From positions 862,001 through 926,000 of the forward strand of contig JAZGUH010000556.1 in assembly GCA_037893225.1 (NCBI GenBank): a stretch of 64,000 nt of DNA, in the 5' to 3' direction. The notes under the pieces were generated by a model, which was not told where the DNA came from, made no database searches, and saw nothing but the letters and a program-made list of their open reading frames with translations. Both the position numbers and the translations under genes were made by a program. Positions 42,336 through 53,030 of this stretch are shown in pieces. The stretch's first letter is position 1. Each line of letters starts with the position of its first letter. This stretch comes from Hippasteria phrygiana (Eukaryota > Echinodermata > Asteroidea > Valvatida > Goniasteridae).

Positions 42336-42683
42336 GTGAAGCCCATCAACCATACACGGTTCTCCTATACCCTCATCAACCACGCTCAACCCTTCATTAC
42401 GCCGGGTGAAGCCCATCAACCATACACGGTTCTCCTATATCCCCATCAACCACGCTCAACCCTTCATACGGGGTGAAGCCCATCAACCATACACGGTTCT
42501 CCTAAATCCTCAACAACCACGCTCAACCCTTCATACGGGATGATGAAGCCCATCAACCCATACACGGTTCTCCTATATCCCCATCAACCACGCTCAACCC
42601 TTCATACCGGGTGAAGCCCATCAACCATACGCGGTTCTCATATATCCAAATTTTACCACGCTCAACCCTTCATACGGGGTGAC
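42336..42683. repeat. Minisatellite, five units of about 68 bp
   Basis: Units begin GTGAAGCCCATCAACCATAC, continue CGGTTCTCCTATATCC and end CTCAACCCTTCATACGGG. Five units are visible, with small indels between them. No ORF is maintained across the array. Confidence 0.9.
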
Positions 42684-43540
42684 AGGGGCGGATCCAGATT
42701 TTTTTGCAGGGGGGGGGGGGGGGTTCTGAAATTTTCTCAGAAAGGTGACTCTCAAAATGTTTCGTCTGGGGGAAAAAATTTACAGGGGGGGGGGGGCTGA
42801 CAAACGTTTTCACCGTTGGTGGCGCCATTTAACCTCTGTTTTGTTCTTATCCATAGGCAAAATAAGACCTGGAGGGTTTCTGCTTTTCTGGTTTGCAACT
42901 TTAGGAGTAGGCCCCTACAAGAAAGAAAAAATGGCAGCGAGCAGGGGGGGGGGGGGGGGGGGGGGGGGTTGGACCCCCCCCCCCCCCGGATCCGCGCCTG
43001 CCCACCATAAACCAAATACGTACGCCACAAAATAATTCTTAATGAGGAAAAAAGGGTCCACATTTTCAGACACACTCACAGATGCCCTCCCCATCCTTAT
43101 GTTTGCTACGTTTTGTTTTTGTATTTTGAGTTTTTGTTGTTTTTTATAGGGGAGGGACGGTTTATGGGTATCGCCCAACACAAGTCCAAAAGGCCACTCA
43201 AGGTGTGGGCTACAAAAGACAAGAAAAGACAAATCACAGAGATAGAATGTATCTATTCACATTTCGTTTGAATTGAGGTTACACTACAGTTAAGGAATTC
43301 CAAAGAGAGGCAGTACGAGAGGAAAAACGTGAAGATTAAACCATTAAACTCACAGTACTAGCCTTTGGAACAACAGTGAAAGGATGTGATGAGATAGCCA
43401 GGCGAGTAGAGTGCCTGCAAGTTTGGACGGGGAACTTGTGATGAAAGGCCTCTGAACTGAACTTGTAAACAGCGTGACCTCGATCTTAGTTCTAAGAAAT
43501 CAATCTCCGGCAATCGGACAAGTTGTTGTTTATGCATATG

Positions 43541-43677
43541 ACGCGTGGAGTACGTACGCGTGGAGTACGTACGCGTGGAGTACGTACGCGTGGAGTACGT
43601 ACGCGTGGAGTACGTACGCGTGGAGTACGTACGCGTGGAGTACGTACGCGTGGAGTACGTACGCGTGGAGTACGTAC
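43541..43677. repeat. 15-bp tandem array (ACGCGTGGAGTACGT)n
   Basis: Nine almost perfect copies of ACGCGTGGAGTACGT. Because the unit is 15 bp, all frames stay open and give spurious repetitive ORFs on both strands. Each unit contains ACGCGT and TACGTACG palindromes. Confidence 0.95.
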
Positions 43678-44531
43678 GTGTCATTTGTCCAGTATGGATC
43701 TCAGGGGCCCTGTGACGGTTTCATGACAGTTTTTGGCTTTTATTCTAAAGACTGGTCAACCATGGAGAAATAAGACACTTATTTCTCCATGGGTCAACAG
43801 GCTGTTGGGGGGTGGCTGATCGTGGCTCCAGAAGGTGCTGTTAAACCCCCCTCAAATATTTGTTTTTCTTTTAGATTGGGGTGGAAATTTGCACAAAAAT
43901 AACTGAGGGCAATGTCCAAAAGCTAGAAAGGACGTCCTATAAAGCCCGTTTAGTTGACACGTGGCCTGGAAACATGGGTCCCGTGCTATGAAATCGCATC
44001 GATGTCAAAAACGGACGGATACCGTGTCGTGTGAAAGTGTATCCTGTCACCAAATCGCATGGGTCCCGTGCGATTATCACATCGGTGCGATTATCACATC
44101 GATGCGACCGACGGTCCGTACGACAATTACTTTCAAATTGCAAGATGATCGTGTGAATGGATCGATCCGTGCGATGATATCGCAGAGGTTTTTTAACTTT
44201 ACTGATACACTGATGTCATATTGAGCATTATACTTGGCTGGTGTACGGGCGCGGCCGGGGTACGTGCCGCAACATCAAAAAAGAACGTATACTGATATTT
44301 AGCGTGGAGGAAGTTTCTTCATGTCTAAACTAACATTCTGAATCAACGAATACAACGATGGGACAGTTTATAAAAACAGTTCATTTACAATTAGCTACAT
44401 ATATTGAATTATTTTTTCCCCCGGACTTTTCAATGAAGTATCTCGAAATGGGCTATTTCTCGGTAAAACAGTACAGGTTGGGTATATAGTTTTGGTGACC
44501 AAGGAATGCAACATAAACGGACATCTACGTA

Positions 44532-44828
44532 GCCTTGATCAAGGCTGTCAAACTTGTTTCCGAAACGAGCGAGCGCCCATTGCCAGTGCTGGCCTAGCCG
44601 CCTGCACGTACACGTACGTCCCCACACACATCCGTAAACAGTGCGTAGAATATACAGTACAATGTACATGTACGTACGTGCACAGTCCTCACCATACGTG
44701 TACGTATGGTGGTGACTGGACACCAGGACTGGGCACGTACATACTGAGTTGTGTTGGCCAGGTCAGCGCTGGGTGCTCGCTCAGCTCGTTAATAGGGAAC
44801 AAAGCTTGACAGCCTTGATCAAGGCTAA
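44532..44828. mobile_element. GCCTTGATCAAGGC inverted-repeat element
   Basis: GTAGCCTTGATCAAGGCTGT at the left and ACAGCCTTGATCAAGGCTAA at the right. The terminus is itself a palindrome (GCCTTGATCAAGGC). A miniature version of only the two ends lies at 45969-46040. The right end is about 97 bp upstream of the COMT copy 2 TATA box. Confidence 0.75.
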
Positions 44829-44924
44829 CATCTACGTGACTTCGTAAGTTGTTATAGTGACGTCATATGGGAGATCGATTAGTGCCGCCGAGGCCTTGAC
44901 TTTTGGGGTCAGGGAACTACAAGC

Positions 44925-44932
44925 TATAAAAG
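44925..44932 (+). promoter_or_regulatory. TATA box of COMT copy 2
   Basis: TATAAAAG at 44925-44932, followed by a purine-rich stretch. Transcription would start near 44955. A non-coding first exon would end at 45086 before a strong donor (GAG then GTGAGT) and join the acceptor before 45557. Confidence 0.6.
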
Positions 44933-44954
44933 GACGGAGCAGAGCAGTTTTGGA

Positions 44955-45086
44955 GGTGACCGCAAGAAGTTTGACAACTGACCAGACCAGTCTTCGCAAC
45001 ATATTAATACAGTCCACCGGATTCTCCCAGTTTTGTGTTTTATTCCTCCATGGTTCAACAGTATCGCCAGCTCCGCAAGTTTTGAG
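44955..45086 (+). other. Predicted non-coding first exon of COMT copy 2
   Basis: From the predicted start 25-30 bp after the TATA box to the donor at 45086. It contains a short upstream ORF (ATG at about 45051, 11 codons, stop TGA at the exon end). Exon identity is inferred from the TATA box, donor strength and the acceptor TTAACAG before 45557. Confidence 0.5.
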
Positions 45087-45566
45087 GTGAGTAAAATGCA
45101 ATCTCGAAACATTGTGCGGGCTTTAATTACTATAATGTAATGTTGATTATACAACCAGCGCTTTTTTTTCTTTCTTCATTGACCATCATCTGGTCAAATG
45201 TAAAGAAACGTAAATTGAGGAGGGACAATATATTGTCAATGATCACGATGATCTAATTGTCATCGAGTGAACCATCGTTTTCCACGTCGCTTATTGAAAA
45301 GTTACGTGGTTTGGGGGTATTCTTTTTTAGCCAAGATTTATTTTTTACTGAAAGGTAGCCATATTGTGCAACCCCGTTTCTTTAAAAGGCAACAATTAAA
45401 ATGAGTTTAAAATGAATGTTTTTTTGTGAAATACATAATTACGGCACCCCCCCCCCCCCAATTTTTTTTATTTTTTTTATTAAAAATGTTTCTGCGTAAT
45501 TTAACTTTCCGAAACATCTTACTAAAAGAAGAAAAAAAACACAACTTTGTTAACAGGAATAATAAA

Positions 45567-48500
45567 ATGGCCTACATCGTCAACGAGAATAGCTACCTTG
45601 GAAAAAGGAAGGGTTCCAACACCGTGCCGATCCAGGGTGGGCTGGGGCGGTTCCTAGCGTACGTCCGGGGGAAGGCGATGGAGGGAAGTCCTGAGAGCGT
45701 CTTGGGAGCTATCGATGCTTTCAACCAGGAGGAATGGATGATGCATGTTGGACACAAGCAAAGTAATTCAAGGACACATTATTTAGCAGTTTTACTTATT
45801 AGTAGTATTTTTAAATCGTCTGTGCGGGACTGCGGGACTCGATGTAGGCCTAGCTCCAACCATGGAGGAAGGATCCTTCCTCTATGCTCCAACCATGTTT
45901 GCGCAGACCTTATCGAATGCCCAATTGTCGCCATAGCAACCCTGCCTCTGTGAAGGCCGCCATGCATGTAGCCTTGATCAAGGCTGTCAAGCTTTGTTCC
46001 CTATTAACGAGCTTGACAGCCTTGATCAAGGCTACCATGCATGTTTTGTGGGACAGGCGTCGGCACGAATTACTCAGTGTAGCGTGTCCCACGAGACGTC
46101 AAATTCGATACGGTTTTACAGCCACTGCTCTCTATATATATGTATACAAATCTGGATCAGGGGTGAGATTTGAGGAAATCCACGAAAGATTCAGAAGCAT
46201 TTAATTTATATGGCGTTGAAAAATCCACAAGCAAACTGCATTTTCTGCCAAAAGATAGGCCTACGGTTCAAAATTACAACAAAAAAAGAGGGTCATTAAA
46301 AGAAGACTGTTTTTGGTTGCCGATGTCACTTTTGGAAGACGTCTAACCAAAATTCCTGAAATCAGGAAAAATCTAGAGAAATCTCGCCCCTGCTGGACAG
46401 TTCATTGGCCGTGGTGCGCTGTACGAACAACTGTCGCCAGCAGCCGCCATTATTGCCACTCGCGGAACATCCATAAATCAATGGGTGCGTTCTGGTAGCT
46501 CACCTGGATCGACTCGGGTAAAACGTAAAGGCAGACGGGTTAGTCCCGAATGCCGTGCTTATCGAACGCTCAAACGCGGGCCGTCACGATCGTCGCGCGA
46601 TTGTCCAAAGCCGCGGAAGTAGCCATCGACAAAAGTCCCTTTTCGGACTGAGGCTTACTTTGAGATTTACCAGTAGCAAAACTAACAACGTCGGGCTGGA
46701 GTAACAGCTTCTAAAGTAGCAATGAACTCAACAAACTTCAAATCAAGTTGGTTTTGAGCCCACTTGAGCTTAGCTATAGCTACATTCACGTATCGTACCG
46801 TCAAATCGTGATTTTGTTTTGAATTGAAAGGAAAAACGCAGTAGGCATATATCATGTTTTTTTTTATGGAGGGTTACACACAAAGCATAGAAAACATAGT
46901 TTTACGTAAAAAAAACAACTGTTTTTATATAGGCCTACGTTTAAAAAGAAACATGTTTGAAGAAATCAAGAAAAGTAGCTGGCCTAACGTTTCCAACTTC
47001 AGCATTTTGTCCTCAAAAGGAAAAAAAAACCTTTGATAAATATAAACTTGCTTAACTTCGAAACGTTAGGCCAGCTGATTTTGTTAATTTGTATATTTCA
47101 GGTCAATCCACTCTGCAGTTTGGAGCAGTTTGAAGAAAATTTCTGGAAGACAATGGACAATGATCTTTAATGTATTTTGATGCCTTATCTTAACCCGTGT
47201 ACTTTTACTAAATTCAGCCGTCGCCGCTGCAAGTGACAAAATTGGCAATAATCAAAGTTATTAAACCGTGTTTCCATTGGACTTTCTATTCCGCGGCCTC
47301 GCGGAAACTTGCCGCAACATGCCTTCGGCCCTTCGCGTTACCGCGACAAGAACGTTTATTCGCCTTTGAGGCTTGCAGAATGTCACACATTGCGAGCCTG
47401 ATTACTTTCCGCGGCCGCGCGGATATCTTCCGCGACCGCTTTCGGCCTGGTTGTTTTACATCAAGTTTGCGGTAAGTTGACAGGGACGTTAGTTTACCGC
47501 GTGTCTCCATTGGACTTAATTTTGTTATTCTAAAGAAAAGTCGCGGTAGATTGACAGAAATAAGTCCAATGGAAACGGCTTATAAGTCCAACGGCTTATA
47601 AGTCCAACGGCTTATTAGATTGACATGTTTCTGTCGTGTTTACATAACAGGGAAGAAGATTGAAGAAATCTTGAAGGGGTTGGCTCCCGGAGTGTGCTTG
47701 GAGTTAGGGACTTTCTGCGGGTACTCGGCAACCTTCACGGGGCGACACCTACACGAGGACGGCCGGCTGATCGGCGCCGAGATGGAACCACAGTATGCCG
47801 ATGTGGCCAAACAGATCGTCAAGTTCGCTGGACTGGCCGACAAGGTGAGTTGGGGGTTGGAAATTTGTGGTGGGTGGGTGGGTGGGTAGAAGTGGGGGTG
47901 GGGTGGAAGTGGGAGTTGAAATGGGGTGGGAGTGGAAGTGGGGTGGACCGCGGGAGTAGGGGTGTGCATTTCTGGGTCGTACGGGTACTCATGTACCCGT
48001 TAAAGAAAGCTTATCCCCAAAACTAAATCTCGGATATTGCTGTTCATACAGGTCCGCACGTTAATACAACCACATCGGTGCACTGCAGCAAGATGAAAGT
48101 GTGTATACAGTGAGCTCTATGGCTTTACCGTGTAAATTGCATTTTCGCAAGCGTCATAGACATAAATCCGTTTTGTTTTTCCATGCATGTACCCTGGTTT
48201 TCATTTTGAAAATTCCCTACAAATGACATACAAAAACGTTCTTTCTTACTGTGTGAGAAATTACTAAGTAACATGTTAAGTAGGTTACGGGTACTCGATT
48301 CCATAATCTGGAACCGGTTCCTGACATAAGCGGTCGGGTATCGGGCACCCAGTTCGGATGCACAGCCCTAGGTAGGAGTGGAAATGGAGTGGGGTGGAGG
48401 TGGGGTGGGAGTGGAAATGAAGTGGGGTGGAAGGGGGGTGGTGGGAGTGGAAGTGGGGTTGGGGGTTACAGTACCACATTTAAGTTGGAATGCCTTCTAT

Positions 48501-49098
48501 ATAGATAATCTCAATAGAGCAGAAGGCATGCATAATAACACACAAAGGGTACTCCTCATAATTGTTTTTAAATCATACGAGTTCACCTTTTAGAATTTTC
48601 TTCATTCACATAGTCAACAAAATCTTTTTCTTTTTTAAATGAGATATCTTTGGAATAAAAAAAAATTAAAACAGCATGAAAACCGTACCTAATCAGACAT
48701 CATCGGTAAGACCCTTGCTCTATGGTAAGACAAGCAATAATTGAATTTGTCGATTCTATCGCTAGGTAACTGTCGTCACCGGCAGATCACAGGACATTAT
48801 CCGCGACCTTCGAGACAAATACTCCGTAGAGACCGTGGATTTCATCTTCATGGACCATCGCGAGCCCTGCTACCTACCGGACCTCAAGCTCCTGGAGACG
48901 GGTGGATTCTTGCGGCCGGGCTCGGTCATCGTCGCGGACAACACGTTGTGCCCGGGGGCTCCGGACTACCTGAATTACGTGGAGGGCTGCGGGAGATATC
49001 AGACGGAGATGTTTTACTCCAAGCTCGACTGGCATTACTTGTGCAACGAGGAAGACGCCATGGCGATTTCTTGTTATTTGGGCTCAGAACACGACTGA
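45567..49098 (+). CDS. COMT: Catechol O-methyltransferase, tandem copy 2, altered active site
   Basis: Coding exons 45567-45762, 47651-47844 and 48766-49098 (TGA) give 240 residues, with the same length and intron phases (1, then 0) as copy 1. The fold markers are present: EEWMMHVGHKQ, SAM motif ELGTFCGYSA, acidic LIGAEMEP, a metal Asp in FMDH, and VADN. The loop that is DHWK in human COMT and copy 1 reads DHRE here (nt 48853-48864), so the gatekeeper Trp is Arg and the catalytic Lys is Glu. The reading frame is intact, which argues against a simple pseudogene. It may bind SAM without normal catechol methylation, or use another substrate; this is inference. Transcription likely starts at the TATA box at 44925. 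Confidence 0.9.
45969..46040. mobile_element. Miniature palindrome of GCCTTGATCAAGGC ends
   Basis: TAGCCTTGATCAAGGCTGTC, then AAGCTTTGTTCCC, a short centre, and the inverse GACAGCCTTGATCAAGGCTA. It looks like the two ends of the 44532-44828 family joined with the interior deleted. It lies in COMT copy 2 intron 1. Confidence 0.7.
46155..46300 (+). repeat. Dispersed repeat shared with 28262-28440
   Basis: Shared words include CAGGGGTGAGATTTGAGGAA, CGAAAGATTCAGAAGCATTT and AAACTGCATTTTCTGCCAAA. Confidence 0.6.
47260..47600. mobile_element. Element with CCATTGGACTT inverted termini
   Basis: GTGTTTCCATTGGACTTTCT near the left end pairs with AAGTCCAATGGAAACGGC at the right. The right end CGGCTTATAAGTCCAA is repeated about three times. 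A related pair of ends occurs near 8860-8945 (GTGTCTGCATTGGACTT). It ends about 50 bp before COMT copy 2 exon 2. Confidence 0.6.
47866..47950 (+). repeat. G-rich tract in COMT copy 2 intron 2
   Basis: GTGGTGGGTGGGTGGGTGGG starts about 22 bp after the splice donor, and further GGGGTGG/GGAAGTGG repeats follow to 47950 and again at 48370-48465. Four closely spaced GGG runs fit the G-quadruplex rule on the transcribed RNA. Confidence 0.75.
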
Positions 49099-50221
49099 AA
49101 CAAGGGGTGAAATCGGAAGCTTCACACATACGATTGAAGTTCTTGGTCAAGCTATCCTCTGTTAGCGTGACGTAATTTGGATTCGGAAGCACAGTGCAAA
49201 CGAACGAAGCGCGCAGGAAGGTGTTCCTCCATGCGTTGTTATGCAGCCATGTGAAAAATAGGATTTTAAAGAAAAAGCTCGGAGTTAATATTTAGTCAAT
49301 GGCTGCAATTATGTGAACGCCATTAGCTCAAGGCGCATTTACATGTTTGTGGGATCTTCGTCCGTTGATTAAAAGTGGCCAGACGGGGCAGGTTGACTTT
49401 TTTAAAGTGGTAAACACACGTTACGTCAGTCATAACAGTATTAAAAAAAAGTTCAAACAACATTTGTATAGTTATATTTTAAAATAGTTTTACTGATACT
49501 CTTAATTAAGGCAATTAACAGAAATTAAAGACACACATTTCCTTGGAACCCCCCCCCCCCCCCCCCAAATTTTTTTTATCTCTTTGATTATAGTTACCTA
49601 ACCCATTTCCAAAGTCTGAGTGTAGAAATTCTACCATAATGTACCATAATTCTACCATATATTTACAGAGAAATGAGGAAAAAAAACACATTAACATCTA
49701 GACATTCAGACTGGTGCCCCACATAGTGCAGCCTGTACACAAGCAAAGTGCCAAGGGCACCACTCTGAATTCCAACGGTCTGACTTTTCTGAACCAAACT
49801 GGCATCCCCAAAATGATTATCGACACTGATGTTCAGACAAACGGCACCCTTTCAAAGGATGGTCGTGTACATGATTACATTCTACTAGTAAATGATCTTT
49901 CTAACCATAGTAATTTTAGGCAGAATGTTTTTTTGTAGACTAATTGGGCACCCCCCAAAAGCAAAGTGTCCCTTTAATTTAACATAAAATCAAATCCAGC
50001 TGTCGGAGAAAGAATTTCAAGCAAAAACGTCGCATCAATAAATGTAAATAAAATATTCTGTAAATCTTACGATGCCTAGCTGCACCATTGAAGATAAAAA
50101 CCCACGCACAAAGATGAAACAGTCACACTTTTTTTATTACAAGCTTGGTTTAGGTTGGAGCATGGTTGGACAACGTCCCCATCACCTCGCTCCAACAGAC
50201 CCTTTTTAACCCACACGACCA

Positions 50222-50462
50222 GGGGCCAATTTCATAAAGCTGTTAAGCACAAACATTTGCTTAGCATGCAAATGCTTCCTTGATAAAAACTGGATTACCA
50301 ACCAGATTTCCATGTATGGAATATTGCTTTTGACTGTATTCAGCTGTTGTTTGCTTAGCATGAAAATTACATGGATTTTTGGATGGTAACCTGTTTTTAT
50401 TAAGCAAGACATTTTCATGCTAAGCAAAATTTTGTGCTTAACAGCTTTATGAAATTGGCCCC
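50222..50462. mobile_element. GGGGCCAATTTCATAAAGC inverted-repeat element
   Basis: GGGGCCAATTTCATAAAGCT at the left and AGCTTTATGAAATTGGCCCC at the right, with GTTAAGCACAAA and its inverse continuing the arms. Interior GCTTAGCATG words point both ways. A partial relative lies near 22395-22535. About 241 bp. Confidence 0.8.
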
Positions 50463-51206
50463 AGATGCTGTGAAATGTAAAACAAAACCACTATGTGTGG
50501 CCCGCCTTCAACTGAGTACAACCGACATGCCTAACCCTGCCGTGCAGCACCGCCCCAAAAATGACACAGACGCACCAAGGTGCTGCTCCGGAAGGCACTT
50601 TTTAAAGCAAGGACATGAAACAGTCACAGACATAGGCTTTTTGTGGGTGAAAGCTGCTGTTGTTGACTGTCTGTCACTGGACTAGCAGTAGAATGATCGA
50701 TAGTTTCCTTTATGATAGCCGACTACACCGCCAACTAAAATGACGTGGTTTGTTTACAATAAATGGGATTTGTACACAAACCAATGGGGCTTTGCTATTG
50801 GCCCTTTTTTCTTCTGGTCGGTTTGGCTCGTTAGTATTTTCGACATTAAAGGTGACTAGAGGCCCTCAGACTAGGGGGTTCGATTGAGGATTACATGAAA
50901 TTTGAGCGGAATTGGCCCAAAGGAGTTTACGTAAATAAGAAAAATACAAAAACTTGCCTCACCAAACAGGCACATTGCTGCACGCAGGCTTAAGGGCAAT
51001 TCCACAGCAATTTTAAACTGAAAAAGTCTGATTTTTTTTTATGTTTGGATTGCATTCTGCATATATTGTGGACAACAAATCTCTGTTTTACTAAATTAGC
51101 TCTCAAATTTTTTTTCAATTCATATTTTTTAACATAGGACTTTTTGTGTGATTTCTCCAACTACGTTAGTGGTGTTACGTAAGGGACGTCACATAGTACC
51201 GATTTC

Positions 51207-51373
51207 AGTGATGTAGTCGAGACCATCACAAAACCAGGCACAAGACCAGCTTGTTACAGGCACAAATAACAGGTATAAAGCATGACAAAGGAATGCTTTT
51301 ATTACAGTTCATTTGAATAGCTTGAGACTTGAATTAAGACTGAAGGTCTTGTGATGGTCTCGACTACATCACT
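51207..51373. mobile_element. GTAGTCGAG inverted-repeat element, copy 2
   Basis: AGTGATGTAGTCGAGACCAT at the left and ATGGTCTCGACTACATCACT at the right are exact inverses. 167 bp. Related to 20277-20486. Confidence 0.75.
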
Positions 51374-52288
51374 GACCGATTTAATGCAAGTCCTATCTAG
51401 ATTGCTAATTAATTTGAATTAATGTTAATTTAAATGTTCAGCTCTGACCCCTATGTGTCTAAAAAAAGACAGGTACTTTTGAAGTGAGTTCAACCAGTTT
51501 AGAAGATAATCGGTGTTAAAAGTACCCTTAAATACACCATGTCCTTTTTTGGTAACGTTAGTGACGACCAATAAACTGAATGTTCAGAAAACAGGAACCA
51601 AAGTTCTGAGTTGTTCTTTGTGTCTCTTGGCAGGCCTCACCACCATTTTGTGTCGTGGCAGTTTTGTCTTAGATTGGTCGACGGGCTTTGAAGCTGTGAG
51701 GGATGAAAGTGACATGAGTGTCTAAAAATGTAACGGTGGCATTGCCCTTAACTAGTTGACTTTAATGCACACTTCATTAGGCCCCCCAAAAAATTAAAAT
51801 TGTGTTGCCCTTAAATGGGAAAAATCGGGAGTAACTCAGAAGTCAGGAGGCAAAAAGTAACCTTATTTAAAAGTGAGATGGCAAAATGCATGATTGGCCG
51901 TCGTAGCTGTATTTAAAGACAATGATTCTAAATACTTGTTCATTTTGCATGGGAAAAGTTGAGATTTTGAAAATTCCTTTTTAAAAAAATGCGACCCGAC
52001 TTTTGTGACTTTTAGGGTCGGTCGCAGAGGGCAACACAACTATATATTTTTTTGGGCCTAAGCATCACTACACGAGGCGATCATGTAAACAAAGCATGTC
52101 GTCTTTTCTTCTTCGGTCTATTTTCTGACAGATTTCTTTTAAAACAAACAAGAATAAGCATAAATATTCTTTTTATATTTAAATTTCATGCATGAAAAAA
52201 ATTACACAGACAGCAAATTAACATACAAGATCTAAGTTGATATAATTTATATAACGTTAAACAAACCATGAGGGAGACCGCCAACATA

Positions 52289-52363
52289 GGGCAAGATAGT
52301 TCAGTTGGTGGAGCGCCGGTACGGTATTCCAGAGGTCGCAGGTTCAAATCCCGCTCCTGCCAG
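52289..52363 (+). mobile_element. tRNA-headed SINE copy 4
   Basis: GATAGTTCAGTTGGTGGAGC and GCAGGTTCAAATCCCGCTCC, ending CTGCCAG with the common TTTTCTTCATTCACTT tail. Confidence 0.75.
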
Positions 52364-53024
52364 TTTTCTTCATTCACTTGATATAATTGATTTTTTTTTA
52401 CAAGTATTTTTCAATATTCATACTATATCTTTGTTGGAGCCTCTGGGTTTCATTTGTGCCGAGGTTTAACCTGCACCAAATGGTGGTCGGTATTCCAAAA
52501 GTATACGTTCTTGGAAATATCAGAGTGAGAAACTATTCCTAAATATTTTTGTTTGACATAGATTCCACTTTTTATAATAGAAAGACAAAACCAGTAACTA
52601 GAAAGTCAAATTTTGCCTATAAAAAAGAGGAAAGGAGTCTGAATTTTGATTCCTTTGAAATCTAGGAAAGGTATGCTATTTATGATATGCTATTTTGGAT
52701 ACGACTTCAGAACTATTGTTTTATAATTAAAGGGGCCGTCTCATCATGCAGGAGATACAGCCCCCTCTTGTGGTGGCTATCGATCTTCTCACAAGGGGTC
52801 ATGTGTTATGTCTGGCAAACTAAGGCCATAGCCATGTCGGAGTCCGGCATTTGTGGCTACGGCTATTTTTGTTTCCCATCGGTGCATTACGAGGAATATC
52901 CGTAGCCATAAACAAAGAAGATGGTTTCGGAGACGGATTATGAGAATGACTATCACATGTGAATGGCTTCATGAAGTCTATGAAGTCACTGTCAAACAAC
53001 TTCAGAACATCAAGTGTTAGTGTC

Positions 53025-53030
53025 TTTATT
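53025..53030 (-). terminator. CLCC1 poly(A) signal directly after the stop codon
   Basis: On the minus strand the stop TGA (53033-53031) is followed at once by AATAAA (53030-53025). If used, the 3' UTR would be only about 20-30 nt. Confidence 0.55.

Larger units (their letters stand above)
39146..44924. other. Spacer between the two COMT genes
   Basis: About 5.8 kb without a recognised exon. It has a dispersed repeat (39340-39600, inverted copy of 31985), an AAAGGTA element (39981-40414), two tandem arrays (42336-42683 and 43541-43677), G and C runs at 41872-41893, 42706-42723 and 42940-42988, and an inverted-repeat element (44532-44828). A 111-codon ORF at 41164-41499 resembles nothing I know. 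Confidence 0.55.
49099..53024. other. Spacer between COMT copy 2 and CLCC1 3' end
   Basis: The genes converge here. It contains a C run (49550-49566), a 6382-like MITE fragment (49856-49980), inverted-repeat elements at 50222-50462 and 51207-51373, and a SINE at 52289-52363. No exon recognised. A short segment at 52812-52915 shares GGCTACGGC text with the element at 18270. Confidence 0.5.

Noticed and set aside
43358..43773. Long ORFs with Ser-Thr-Arg-Thr-Tyr or Ala-Trp-Ser-Thr-Tyr repeats
   Set aside because: The 15-bp tandem array keeps all frames open. The repeats are a by-product of the DNA unit, not a protein.
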